Positions 18,321-25,671 of a stretch of 47,996 bases of DNA are shown here, piece by piece (positions within the stretch are counted from its first letter, which is position 1; each line of letters begins with the position of its first letter). Both the position numbers and the translations under genes were made by a program. The DNA is from an uncultured Comamonadaceae bacterium (GTDB lineage: Bacteria > Pseudomonadota > Gammaproteobacteria > Burkholderiales > Burkholderiaceae): contig CAMLSD010000025.1 in NCBI GenBank assembly GCA_946482595.1, forward strand, positions 1 to 47,996. The letters are read 5' to 3'. A model generated the notes under the pieces. It had not been told where the DNA came from. It saw nothing but the letters and a program-made list of their open reading frames with translations, and searched no databases.

Positions 18321-18725
18321 ATGACGCTGAAGCAGGGTTACAAGGCACTGGTCGATCGGGCGATGGCCGAAGTCACCACCTACTCGGTCGAGCAGGCGCG
18401 TGCGCTGCACGGCCGGCCGGAGGTCTGTTTCGTGGACGTGCGCGATGTGCGTGAACTCGAGCGCGAAGGGGTGATCCCTGGTGCGGTGCATGCACCGCGC
18501 GGCATGCTGGAGTTCTGGGTCGATCCCGAGTCGCCCTATCACCGTGCGGTGTTCGCCGAAGACCGCGAGTTCGTGCTGTTCTGCGCCGCCGGCTGGCGCT
18601 CGGCCCTGGCGGCCAAGACGCTGCAGGACATGGGCCTGTCGCGCGTGGCCCACATCGAAGGCGGCTACACCGCCTGGAAGGCGGCCGGGGCACCGGTCGC
18701 CGACAAGGCTGCCGCGCGGTCGTAA
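18321..18725 (+). CDS. Rhodanese-like domain protein
   Basis: Single rhodanese domain of 134 residues, predicted cytoplasmic sulfurtransferase. The active loop CAAGWRSA has the persulfide-forming Cys88; the family entry motif FVDVRDVRELEREG is at about residues 37-50. ATG 18321 has an AAGGAG ribosome site seven bases upstream. It follows the isomerase gene after 22 bases and is probably co-transcribed. Specific sulfur donor and acceptor are not evident. Confidence 0.9.
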   Translation: MTLKQGYKALVDRAMAEVTTYSVEQARALHGRPEVCFVDVRDVRELEREGVIPGAVHAPRGMLEFWVDPESPYHRAVFAEDREFVLFCAAGWRSALAAKTLQDMGLSRVAHIEGGYTAWKAAGAPVADKAAARS

Positions 18726-18738
18726 GGCGCACCCGGCG

Positions 18739-19362
18739 ATGGAGCAGCTCGACATGGCCGCGCTGGTCGCCCTGGCGGCCGCGCTCGGCTGGGCGAGCGG
18801 CATCCGCCTGTATGCCGTGCTGCTGGTTGTGGGCCTGGCGGGCTGGGCGGGCTGGTTTGCGTTGCCTCAGGGCCTGCAGGTGCTGCAGCACCCGATGGTG
18901 CTGGCCGCCAGCGGCTTCATGTTTGTGGTCGAGTTCCTGGCGGACAAGGTGCCGGGGCTGGATTCGCTGTGGGATGGGGTCCAGACCGTGATCCGCATCC
19001 CGGCCGGCGCGGCCCTGGCGGCGGCGGTGTTCGGTGCTGATCAGGGCGCCTGGGCCGTGGCCGCGGCCGTGCTGGGCGGCACACTGGCCGCCACCAGCCA
19101 TGCCACCAAGGCCAGCACCCGTGCGGCCATCAACACCTCGCCCGAGCCCTTTTCGAACATCGGCATGTCCCTGATCGAGGACGGCATCAGCCTGGGCGGC
19201 CTGTGGCTGGCCGTGGCCAACCCGGTGGTGTTTCTCGGGGTGCTGGTGCTGGTGGTGATCGGATCGATCGCGCTGATCTGGGTGCTGTGGCGCTTCCTCG
19301 CCGGTCTGGTGCGGCGCATCGGCATCATGCTGGGCGCACGGCCGACGGGGACCCCGACCTGA
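18739..19362 (+). CDS. DUF4126 domain membrane protein
   Basis: 207-residue inner-membrane protein of unknown function with about five hydrophobic helices, opening with ALGWASGIRLYAVLLVVGLAG and containing the family segment LAATSHATKASTRAAINTSP. It begins 13 bases after the rhodanese stop. ATG 18739 was chosen; ATG 18754 is possible and would remove five residues. Its neighbours give no firm clue to function. Confidence 0.85.
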   Translation: MEQLDMAALVALAAALGWASGIRLYAVLLVVGLAGWAGWFALPQGLQVLQHPMVLAASGFMFVVEFLADKVPGLDSLWDGVQTVIRIPAGAALAAAVFGADQGAWAVAAAVLGGTLAATSHATKASTRAAINTSPEPFSNIGMSLIEDGISLGGLWLAVANPVVFLGVLVLVVIGSIALIWVLWRFLAGLVRRIGIMLGARPTGTPT

Positions 19363-19386
19363 GGGGTCGGCCCGGCCTGCGCCGGG
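19350..19386. terminator. Pair of hairpins between convergent genes
   Basis: GACCCC (19350-19355) pairs with GGGGTC (19363-19368) around the DUF4126 stop, and CCCGGC-CTGC-GCCGGG follows at 19371-19386. Neither has a T-run. They lie between two converging genes and may limit read-through. Confidence 0.3.
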
Positions 19387-19407
19387 TCGGTGCGGGCCGT
19401 GCGTGCG

Positions 19408-19902
19408 TCAGTGGTGCAGACGGTGGCCCGTCATGCCCAGCAGGTCCAGTGGCAGCCGCCACAGCGGGGTGACCGGGGTCGTGCTGCGCGCCGGCAGCTT
19501 GTTGCCGCGTGAGCGCAGGCGCGAGCTGTCGATGTTGGCCGGCGCAGCCTGGGCTGCGGGGGTGCGCACCTTGAACGGCGTGAGCGGCACCGGGCGCACC
19601 GGCACGGGCCGGGTGACACCACCGCGGGGCGAGCCCCCCGCCGACGGCGCCGGTTCCGGCGTGGCCTCGGCCAGGGCCGGCGACAGATTGAAGCGGTAGG
19701 CGGCTTCCAGCTGGCTCAGGCGCACGAACTGCTCGGCCAGGTGGGCCAGTTCGTCGTCGTCGCTGGCGCGGCACACATTGATGACGTCCAGGGCGTACAG
19801 CTCGCGCTGCAGCATCAGGCCGACGTCGATGCCCGTGCCCAGCAGGCGGATCAACGCGAAGTGGATCTTCGTGGCAAGGTGCAGTCGGGTGGTGCTGTCC
19901 AT
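19408..19902 (-). CDS. Hypothetical protein with proline-rich C-terminal half
   Basis: 164 residues; I do not recognise the family. The first 80 residues look helical and folded (FALIRLLGTGIDVGLMLQRE, then DDDELAHLAEQFVRLSQLE). The remainder is Pro/Arg/Ala-rich and probably disordered. No signal peptide or clear membrane helix. An AGGAG ribosome site lies about six bases before the ATG, supporting the start. It is the only minus-strand gene in this stretch and is divergent from the YbaK gene across 197 bases. Confidence 0.65.
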   Translation of the reverse strand: MDSTTRLHLATKIHFALIRLLGTGIDVGLMLQRELYALDVINVCRASDDDELAHLAEQFVRLSQLEAAYRFNLSPALAEATPEPAPSAGGSPRGGVTRPVPVRPVPLTPFKVRTPAAQAAPANIDSSRLRSRGNKLPARSTTPVTPLWRLPLDLLGMTGHRLHH

Positions 19903-20061
19903 GGTGACTCCTGAGCGGTATGGCCGAATTCTTGTCGGGCCTGGCGGGTGGCACCATCCCCAATCCGGTGGAGCACCCCAAACCTTAGGGGGGAGACCGC
20001 GACGACGTTACGATGCCAGCCGCGCAGGCGCTCATCCGGATGCGCTGCGCTGACCCATCTG

Positions 20062-20077
20062 CCCCCTCCGAAGGGGG
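20062..20077. promoter_or_regulatory. Hairpin in leader of the YbaK-family gene
   Basis: CCCCCT (20062-20067) pairs with AGGGGG (20072-20077) around CCGA, some 23 bases before the GTG start. It could be an RNA leader hairpin; evidence is only the inverted repeat. Confidence 0.3.
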
Positions 20078-20099
20078 TATCTGCACAAGAGGAAGACAA

Positions 20100-20591
20100 G
20101 TGGAACAGCTGAATGACCGACCCGAAGGGTTCCAGCGGGTCGCCCAGGCCCTGGCGCAGCTGGGGCACCCCCATGCCCCGGTGTTTCTGGACGTGGCGGC
20201 CCGCACCGCCCAGGAAGCGGCCGACGCCTTGTCGATCAGCGTCGGCCAGATTGCCAAGAGCATCATCTTTCGGCGCAAGTCGGACGACAGCGCGGTGCTG
20301 GTGATCACCTCCGGTGACAAGCGGGTGGACGAACGCAAGGTGGCCACCCTGGTGGGGCCGGTGGGTCGTGCCGACGCCGAGTTCGTGAAGACGCGCACCG
20401 GCTTCACGATCGGCGGTGTCTCGCCGGTGGCCCATGCGCAGCCGCCGGTCACGCTGATCGACCGTGAGCTGTTCCGCTTCGACGTGATCTGGGCGGCGGC
20501 CGGGCATCCCAACGGCGTGTTCCCGCTCAGTCCCCAGCAGCTCGAACGCCTGACCGGCGCACCGGTCGAGGACGTGACGCTCGCGTCATGA
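20100..20591 (+). CDS. YbaK/EbsC-type aminoacyl-tRNA deacylase
   Basis: 163-residue single-domain protein of the prolyl-tRNA editing superfamily, predicted to hydrolyse mischarged aminoacyl-tRNA in trans. [13 protein letters not shown] around Lys53 and the [14 protein letters not shown] segment are family marks. I chose the GTG at 20100 because AGAGGAAG lies at ribosome-site distance and the protein then starts like its relatives; an ATG at 20013 would add 29 residues of no known type. The stop overlaps the ATG of the DUF1289 gene. Confidence 0.85.
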   Translation: MEQLNDRPEGFQRVAQALAQLGHPHAPVFLDVAARTAQEAADALSISVGQIAKSIIFRRKSDDSAVLVITSGDKRVDERKVATLVGPVGRADAEFVKTRTGFTIGGVSPVAHAQPPVTLIDRELFRFDVIWAAAGHPNGVFPLSPQQLERLTGAPVEDVTLAS

Positions 20592-20857
20592 TCTGCCACA
20601 TGCCTGACACGCCAGCCCCGCCCGACCTCCAGACCGCGCCTGGCCCGGACACGCCGGGCGGCCCGGTCGCGAGCCCGTGCATCAATGTGTGCCGCATGAA
20701 CGCCACCACCGGCCTGTGCGAGGGCTGCCTTCGCACGATCGACGAGATCGCCGGCTGGTCGCGCTACGACGATGCCGACAAGCGTGCCGTCTGGCTGAGG
20801 ATCACCCAGCGCCGCGCCTCGGCCAGCCTCACAGCCATCCGGGGGACATCATCGTGA
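20588..20857 (+). CDS. DUF1289 domain protein
   Basis: 89-residue protein with the DUF1289 four-cysteine core [19 protein letters not shown], which probably binds a metal, followed by [11 protein letters not shown]. About 28 proline-rich residues precede it. The ATG at 20588 overlaps the previous stop (ATGA); ATG 20600 is an alternative. The stop overlaps the GTG of the next gene (GTGA). Function is not established. Confidence 0.85.
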   Translation: MICHMPDTPAPPDLQTAPGPDTPGGPVASPCINVCRMNATTGLCEGCLRTIDEIAGWSRYDDADKRAVWLRITQRRASASLTAIRGTSS

Positions 20858-21525
20858 AGCACATCGAGTTCCACCTGGACGTCGTGTCGCCCTATGCCTG
20901 GCTGGCCTTCCAGCAGCTGCCCAGGGCCTTGCAGGGGTGTTCCTTCGAGGTGAGCTACCGCCCGGTGCTGTTTGCCGGGCTGCTCAAGCACTGGGGGCAG
21001 TTGGGGCCGGCCGAGATCGCGCCCAAGCGTGACTGGACCTACCGCCAGGTGGCCTGGCAGGCGCATCGCCTGGGCATCGAACTGCGCATGCCGGCCGCGC
21101 ACCCGTTCAATCCACTGTCGCATCTGCGCCTGCTGCTGGCGCACGGCCTGCGGCACGGCCTGCCGGGGCGTGCCAGCCGGTTTGCCTGCGAGACCGTGTT
21201 CCGCCGCGTGTGGTGCACCGGCGAGTCCACCGATCACCCGGCCGGGCTGGATGAACTCGCGCTCGCGCTGTGCCCGCAGGACCCGGCCAGCCTGCTCGCG
21301 CTGGCCCAGGGCGACGAGGTCAAGGGCTGGCTGCGCAGCAACACCGAAGCGGCGGCGGCCGCAGGGGTGTTCGGTGTGCCCACCTGCGTCGTCGACGGCC
21401 GCCACTTCTGGGGCCTGGACGCGCTGGACATGCTGGGCGCCTGGCTGCGCGGTGATGCCTGGTTCGAACAGGGGCACTGGGAAGCCGCGGCACAGGTGCC
21501 GTCCGGTGTGATCCGGTCTCGCTGA
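20854..21525 (+). CDS. 2-hydroxychromene-2-carboxylate isomerase family protein (second copy)
   Basis: 223-residue member of the same DsbA-superfamily as the gene at 17696. It opens with [19 protein letters not shown], where Ser-Pro-Tyr marks the glutathione site, and contains [19 protein letters not shown] and [18 protein letters not shown] Cys (PTCV) lies just after the cis-proline, unlike the first copy (PYFV). The GTG start at 20854 is chosen from domain extent and the GTGA overlap with DUF1289. Sequence divergence from copy one suggests a different substrate. Confidence 0.87.
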   Translation: MKHIEFHLDVVSPYAWLAFQQLPRALQGCSFEVSYRPVLFAGLLKHWGQLGPAEIAPKRDWTYRQVAWQAHRLGIELRMPAAHPFNPLSHLRLLLAHGLRHGLPGRASRFACETVFRRVWCTGESTDHPAGLDELALALCPQDPASLLALAQGDEVKGWLRSNTEAAAAAGVFGVPTCVVDGRHFWGLDALDMLGAWLRGDAWFEQGHWEAAAQVPSGVIRSR

Positions 21526-21555
21526 ACCCGGTGTTGCACATCGAGAAACGGCCCC

Positions 21556-21650
21556 TCAGGGTTGCTCCCTAGTTTGTCAGCGTGGCATCAGCCTGGCGTC
21601 AGCCAGCGTTGGGTTCGCGTCAGGGCAGGGTCAGAGCCCTGAACCATAGT
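21556..21650 (+). promoter_or_regulatory. Helically phased TCAG repeat array and candidate promoter of the MHS symporter
   Basis: TCAG occurs at 21556, 21577, 21588, 21599, 21620 and 21631, giving spacings of 21, 11, 11, 21 and 11 bases. The core units read TGTCAGC, CATCAGC, CGTCAGC, CGTCAGG and GGTCAGA; within the triplet and the pair, units are separated by four bases. A -10-like CATAGT follows at 21645-21650, about 55 bases before the ATG. The layout resembles tandem 7-bp sites for OmpR/PhoB-type activators (inference). Confidence 0.5.
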
Positions 21651-21704
21651 TGTCTCCACATGACCGGGCCACCGGCATGCCCCTTCAAAACGGAGACAAC
21701 AAGC

Positions 21705-23363
21705 ATGGCTACGACTGCAATGGCGTCCAAGGCGCCGATGACGAAGGAGGAGAAGAAGGTCATCTTCGCCTCCTCGCTCGGCACCGTGTTCGAGTGGTAC
21801 GACTTCTATCTGTACGGTTCGCTGGCGGCCATCATCGCCAGGCAGTTCTTCTCGGGCCTGGATCCGACATCGGCCTTCATCTTTGCGCTGCTGGCGTTTG
21901 CCGCCGGCTTCATCGTGCGCCCCTTCGGCGCGCTCGTGTTCGGCCGCCTGGGCGACATGATCGGTCGCAAGTACACCTTCCTGGTGACCATCCTGCTGAT
22001 GGGCCTGTCCACCTTCATCGTGGGCATCCTGCCGACCTACGCCAGCATCGGGGTGGCCGCGCCGGTCATCCTGATCGTGCTGCGTCTGCTGCAGGGCCTG
22101 GCCCTGGGCGGCGAATACGGTGGTGCCGCGACCTATGTGGCCGAGCATGCGCCGCATGGCAAGCGTGGAGCGTTCACGTCCTGGATCCAGACGACGGCCA
22201 CGCTGGGCCTGTTCCTGTCGCTGATGGTCATCCTCGGCACGCGCAGCGCCATCGGCGAAGAGGCCTTCCAGGACTGGGGCTGGCGCGTTCCCTTCCTGGT
22301 GTCCATCGTGCTGCTGGGCATCTCGGTGTGGATCCGCATGTCGATGAACGAGTCGCCTGCCTTCCAGAAGATGAAGGCCGAGGGCAAGACGTCGAAGGCG
22401 CCGCTGAGCGAGTCCTTCGGGCAGTGGAAGAACCTGAAGATCGTGATCCTCGCACTGGTGGGCCTGACCGCCGGCCAGGCGGTGGTGTGGTACACGGGGC
22501 AGTTCTATGCGCTGTTCTTCCTGCAGCAGACGCTGAAGATCGACGGGGGCACGGCCAATGTGCTGGTGGCGGTCTCGCTGCTGATCGGCACGCCGTTTTT
22601 CGTGGTCTTCGGCACGCTGTCGGACAAGATCGGCCGCAAGCCGATCATCATGGCCGGCTGCATCCTGGCCGCAGCCACCTACTTCCCGCTGTTCAAGGCC
22701 CTGACCGAAGCCGGCAACCCTGACCTGGCCCGTGCGCTGGCCACCGCGCCGGTGAAGGTGGTGGCCGACCCGAAGGAGTGCTCGTTCCAGTTCAACCCGA
22801 CGGGCACCGTCAAGTTCACCAGCTCGTGCGACATCGCCAAGCAGGTGCTGGCCGCCAGTTCGGTGAACTACGAGAACGTGGCCGGCACGGGAGTGGCACG
22901 CATCATGGTGGGCGACAAGGTGATCGAGTCCTACGATGCCCGCACGCTCAGCGGTGCGGACCTGAAGGCTCGCGATGCCGAGTTCAAGAAGGCCGTGGCC
23001 ACCGCCGTCAAGGAAGCGGGCTATCCCGCCAAGGCCGACCCGTCCAAGGTCAACAAGGCCCTGGTCGTGGCCATCCTGACGGTGCTCGTGATCTACGTGA
23101 CCATGGTCTACGGCCCGATCGCTGCGATGCTGGTCGAGATGTTCCCCACGCGCATCCGCTACACCTCGATGTCGCTGCCGTATCACATCGGCAACGGCTG
23201 GTTCGGCGGCCTGCTGCCCACCACGGCCTTCGCGATCGTGGCCCAGACCGGCAACATCTACAACGGCCTGTGGTACCCGATCATCATCGCGGTGGTCACC
23301 TTCGTGATCGGCATGGCCTTCGTGCGCGAGACCAAGGACCGCGACATCTTCGCCAACGACTGA
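21705..23363 (+). CDS. MHS-family MFS transporter (metabolite:H+ symporter) with extra periplasmic-type domain
   Basis: 552-residue secondary transporter of the major facilitator superfamily, metabolite:H+ symporter subfamily (relatives include ShiA, ProP and KgtP). Family marks: GTVFEWYDFYLYG at the first helix, FGRLGDMIGRKYTF in the helix 2-3 loop, LLQGLALGGEYGGAATYVAEHAP, and FGTLSDKIGRKP in the second half. Between about residues 330 and 448 lies a hydrophilic insert with two cysteines (ECSFQF and SSCDIA) that could form a disulfide. ATG 21705 has GGAGA eight bases upstream. The substrate is not deducible. A 48-residue membrane protein gene follows. Confidence 0.9.
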   Translation: MATTAMASKAPMTKEEKKVIFASSLGTVFEWYDFYLYGSLAAIIARQFFSGLDPTSAFIFALLAFAAGFIVRPFGALVFGRLGDMIGRKYTFLVTILLMGLSTFIVGILPTYASIGVAAPVILIVLRLLQGLALGGEYGGAATYVAEHAPHGKRGAFTSWIQTTATLGLFLSLMVILGTRSAIGEEAFQDWGWRVPFLVSIVLLGISVWIRMSMNESPAFQKMKAEGKTSKAPLSESFGQWKNLKIVILALVGLTAGQAVVWYTGQFYALFFLQQTLKIDGGTANVLVAVSLLIGTPFFVVFGTLSDKIGRKPIIMAGCILAAATYFPLFKALTEAGNPDLARALATAPVKVVADPKECSFQFNPTGTVKFTSSCDIAKQVLAASSVNYENVAGTGVARIMVGDKVIESYDARTLSGADLKARDAEFKKAVATAVKEAGYPAKADPSKVNKALVVAILTVLVIYVTMVYGPIAAMLVEMFPTRIRYTSMSLPYHIGNGWFGGLLPTTAFAIVAQTGNIYNGLWYPIIIAVVTFVIGMAFVRETKDRDIFAND

Positions 23364-23388
23364 TCCAACGCTTCACGAGGAAGACATC

Positions 23389-23535
23389 ATGTGGAAACTG
23401 CTTGCCGGATTCGGCGTCTTCGCGGCCCTGGCCATCTTCATGCTGATGCAGGGAGGTGACATCGACATGGGCGGCGAGAAGCACGGCGCCGAGGCCACGC
23501 ATGCACCGGTGGCCGAGGCTGCAGCCAGCAAGTAG
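23389..23535 (+). CDS. 48-residue single-helix membrane microprotein
   Basis: Small reading frame with a good ribosome site (GAGGAAG, about five bases before the ATG), 25 bases after the MHS symporter stop. The product starts MWKLLAGFGVFAALAIFMLM, one transmembrane helix, then a Gly/Asp/His segment (GGDIDMGGEKHGAEATHAP) and an Ala-rich tail. Location before a strong terminator shows it shares the symporter transcript. It may be a small accessory subunit of the transporter; this is inference. Confidence 0.7.
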   Translation: MWKLLAGFGVFAALAIFMLMQGGDIDMGGEKHGAEATHAPVAEAAASK

Positions 23536-23585
23536 CCCACAGGCACCTGGCTGATGCGCTGAACTGACGGGTCTGCGCAGCGATG

Positions 23586-23619
23586 GCGGCACAGTGGCAA
23601 CACTGTGCCGCTATCCTTT
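23586..23619 (+). terminator. Rho-independent terminator after the symporter operon
   Basis: An 11-bp perfect stem, GCGGCACAGTG (23586-23596) with CACTGTGCCGC (23601-23611), closes on a GCAA tetraloop and is followed by TATCCTTTT. Stem strength and the T-rich tail fit an intrinsic terminator. Confidence 0.75.
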
Positions 23620-23655
23620 TGGGCACTGTCCAAACGACTGCACGAGACCGTCACC

Positions 23656-24702
23656 ATGATCACCGTCTTCAGCCCCGACCATCGCCGCCATGCCGCCACC
23701 AAGGAGCTCTATCGCGGGCGCCTTGTCGATGCCTTCGAGAAGCCCGAACGTGCCGATGCGGTTCACCGGGCCGTGCTGTCGGCCGGCCTGGGGGAGGTGA
23801 TGGCCCCGACCGAACACGGCCTGGCGCCGCTGGAGCGGGTGCATGACGCTGCCTACCTGCGCTTCCTGGCAGGCGCCTGGGACGAATGGCAGGCGCTGGG
23901 CAATGACACCGACATCCTGCCGGCCGTGTGGCCGGGGCGCACCTTGCGCATGGATGTGGCGCCCACCAACTTCGCGGCCCGCTTTGGCCGCTACGCGCTG
24001 GACAGCGGCACCCCGTTCACGGCCGGCACCTGGGCGGCGGCGCGCGCTGGCGCCGATGCGGCGCTGACCGCGCGCGACCTGGTCGAGCGTGGCGAACGGG
24101 CTGCGTTTGCGCTGTGCCGTCCGCCCGGCCATCACGCCGGGGCCGACTTCTTTGCGGGCTACTGCTTCCTGAACAACGCCGCGATCACCGCCCAGGCCTG
24201 CCTGGACCGGGGTGCAGGCCGCGTGGCCATCCTGGACGTCGACTTCCACCACGGCAACGGCACGCAGTCATTGTTCTATGACCGCAGCGACGTGCTGTTC
24301 GTGTCGATCCATGGCGACCCGACCACCGAATACCCCTTCTACCTCGGCTATGCCGACGAGACCGGCCACGGGGCGGGGGCCGGCTACAACCTCAACCTGC
24401 CGCTGCCGGCCGGCAGCGACAACAACCACTGGTTCGGCGCGCTGGACGTTGCCTTGCAGCGGGTACAGGATCACGACCCCGACGTGCTGGTCGTCTCGCT
24501 CGGGGTGGACACCTACGTCGGTGACCCGATCTCGACCTTCCGGCTTGACCTGCCCGAGTACCAGGAGCTGGGACGACGCCTGGCCGCTTCGGGCCGCCCC
24601 ACCGTGTTCCTGATGGAAGGCGGCTACGCCACGGATGCCATCGGCCGCAACGTGGCGGCGGTGCTGACGGCATTCGAGCGTGCCGCCGGGCTGCGCGGGT
24701 GA
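23656..24702 (+). CDS. Acetylpolyamine amidohydrolase / class II histone deacetylase family
   Basis: 348-residue zinc hydrolase of the arginase/deacetylase fold, close in length to AphA enzymes that remove acetyl groups from polyamines. Catalytic His pair 159-160 in PPGHHAGADF; zinc ligands Asp196 and His198 in DVDFHHGNGT and Asp285 in LGVDTYVGDP; the transition-state Tyr324 in EGGYA. ATG 23656 is favoured; an upstream in-frame ATG at 23605 lies inside the terminator hairpin region. It is transcribed alone. Acetylpolyamine is the likely but unproven substrate. Confidence 0.88.
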   Translation: MITVFSPDHRRHAATKELYRGRLVDAFEKPERADAVHRAVLSAGLGEVMAPTEHGLAPLERVHDAAYLRFLAGAWDEWQALGNDTDILPAVWPGRTLRMDVAPTNFAARFGRYALDSGTPFTAGTWAAARAGADAALTARDLVERGERAAFALCRPPGHHAGADFFAGYCFLNNAAITAQACLDRGAGRVAILDVDFHHGNGTQSLFYDRSDVLFVSIHGDPTTEYPFYLGYADETGHGAGAGYNLNLPLPAGSDNNHWFGALDVALQRVQDHDPDVLVVSLGVDTYVGDPISTFRLDLPEYQELGRRLAASGRPTVFLMEGGYATDAIGRNVAAVLTAFERAAGLRG

Positions 24703-24865
24703 GTCCGGTGGCCGGGCCGCGCCCCGGCATCGCGGCCTGGTTTCGTAAGCAAACCCTTCGAGCGCGCCTCCTCGTTTGATCCACTTACATGTGACGCATT
24801 TTCAGCCTGTCATCTCGCCGCTGGAGCGCCTATGGTTGCGCCGTTGTCGATATGGCGGGCAAAAC

Positions 24866-25099
24866 ATGAAATGGTTCTTTCTCGGGGTGCTGGGGGCCTT
24901 GGCCGGCTCCTTTGTCGCATGGGTGCTGATGTATGCGGTGGCCGTGGTGCTCGAACTGGTGGGCCTGCCGCTGTCTGACCCTTCCTTGCGTGAGCCTCGG
25001 GCGTTCCAGGTGTTCCTGGGGGTGTGGGGTGTGGTCGCCGTGGCTGGCGCCATCCTGGCGATCCGCGCCGGCCGCGGGCAGCGCCATGCCCACTGGTAA
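24866..25099 (+). CDS. Small two-helix membrane protein, hypothetical
   Basis: 77 residues with two hydrophobic helices (FFLGVLGALAGSFVAWVLMY and FLGVWGVVAVAGAILAI) joined by a short polar loop with PLSDPSLREPRAFQ, and a basic tail. I do not recognise a family. The start at 24866 puts helix 1 directly at the N-terminus. No clear ribosome site is seen. It is convergent with the Lrp-type gene. Confidence 0.6.
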   Translation: MKWFFLGVLGALAGSFVAWVLMYAVAVVLELVGLPLSDPSLREPRAFQVFLGVWGVVAVAGAILAIRAGRGQRHAHW

Positions 25100-25120
25100 C
25101 CCCGCGCCGCACATCACCGT

Positions 25121-25579
25121 TCAGCGTGGGGGCTGCAGGCCGCGCCTTGGAATGGGGGTGGACATCACGATCGAGGTGCGTGTTTCGCCGTAACCGTTGA
25201 TGCTGCCCAGAAAGGCCTCGAGCTCACCGATGCTGCGCGCCACCACCGTCATCACATAGGAGTCGGCGCCAGTCACATGGTGGCATTCGAGCACCTGGGG
25301 CAGGCCTTGCAACTTCTCCAGAAACCGCCGCTTGTGCGGCTGTGCGGTGGTGATGCCCACCAGGGCCTGCACGCCGTAGCCGGCGGACTCGGCATCGACC
25401 TCGGCCCGGTAGCCTCGGATCACGCCCGCATCCTCGAGTTTGCGCAGTCGTTCGGCCGTGGCCGGGATCGACAGCCCGGCGGCTGCGGCCAGTTCCTTCA
25501 GCGGGCTGCGTGCATCGGCCTGCAGTGCCTGCAGCAGTCGCCATGCCTTGTCGTCGAGCCTGGGTGAGATGTCACTCAT
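25121..25579 (-). CDS. Lrp/AsnC family transcriptional regulator
   Basis: 152 residues: N-terminal helix-turn-helix (about 9-60, with LKELAAAAGLSIPATAERLR) and C-terminal RAM/effector domain (GVQALVGITTAQ, CHHVTGADSYVMTVVA). Proteins of this family form octamers and respond to amino acids. AGGAG lies about nine bases before the ATG. It is divergent from a LysE-type exporter across 92 bases, a standard arrangement for an amino-acid-sensing regulator and its exporter target. One 18-bp repeat in the gap overlaps its own ribosome site, suggesting self-repression. Confidence 0.92.
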   Translation of the reverse strand: MSDISPRLDDKAWRLLQALQADARSPLKELAAAAGLSIPATAERLRKLEDAGVIRGYRAEVDAESAGYGVQALVGITTAQPHKRRFLEKLQGLPQVLECHHVTGADSYVMTVVARSIGELEAFLGSINGYGETRTSIVMSTPIPRRGLQPPR

Positions 25580-25586
25580 GCGCTGG

Positions 25587-25636
25587 TTCTCCTGAAAAAA
25601 CGCAAGCCAGGCCCGATCTTCGCCTGAAAAAGCGCA
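25587..25636. promoter_or_regulatory. Two 18-bp direct repeats, candidate Lrp-type binding sites
   Basis: TTCTCCTGAAAAAACGCA (25587-25604) and TTCGCCTGAAAAAGCGCA (25619-25636) match at 16 of 18 positions and are 32 bp apart, three helical turns. The first covers the ribosome site of the regulator gene. The second ends one base before the candidate -35 element of the exporter gene. Confidence 0.6.
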
Positions 25637-25671
25637 TTCACGCGTCCGGATCCCGACACTAGAGTGTCGGC
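25637..25671 (+). promoter_or_regulatory. Candidate leaderless promoter of the LysE-type gene with palindrome over the -10
   Basis: TTCACG (25637-25642), a 17-base spacer and TAGAGT (25660-25665) form a plausible promoter; start of transcription would fall on the ATG at 25672. A perfect palindrome CCGACACT-AG-AGTGTCGG spans 25653-25670, centred on the -10 and ending one base before the ATG. There is no ribosome site. The palindrome could be a repressor operator or an RNA hairpin. Confidence 0.5.

Noticed and set aside
24703..24865. GGTTT-N7-AAACC hairpin after the deacetylase gene as terminator
   Set aside because: The 5-bp stem is too weak and lacks a T-run; nothing else of note was found in this 163-base gap.
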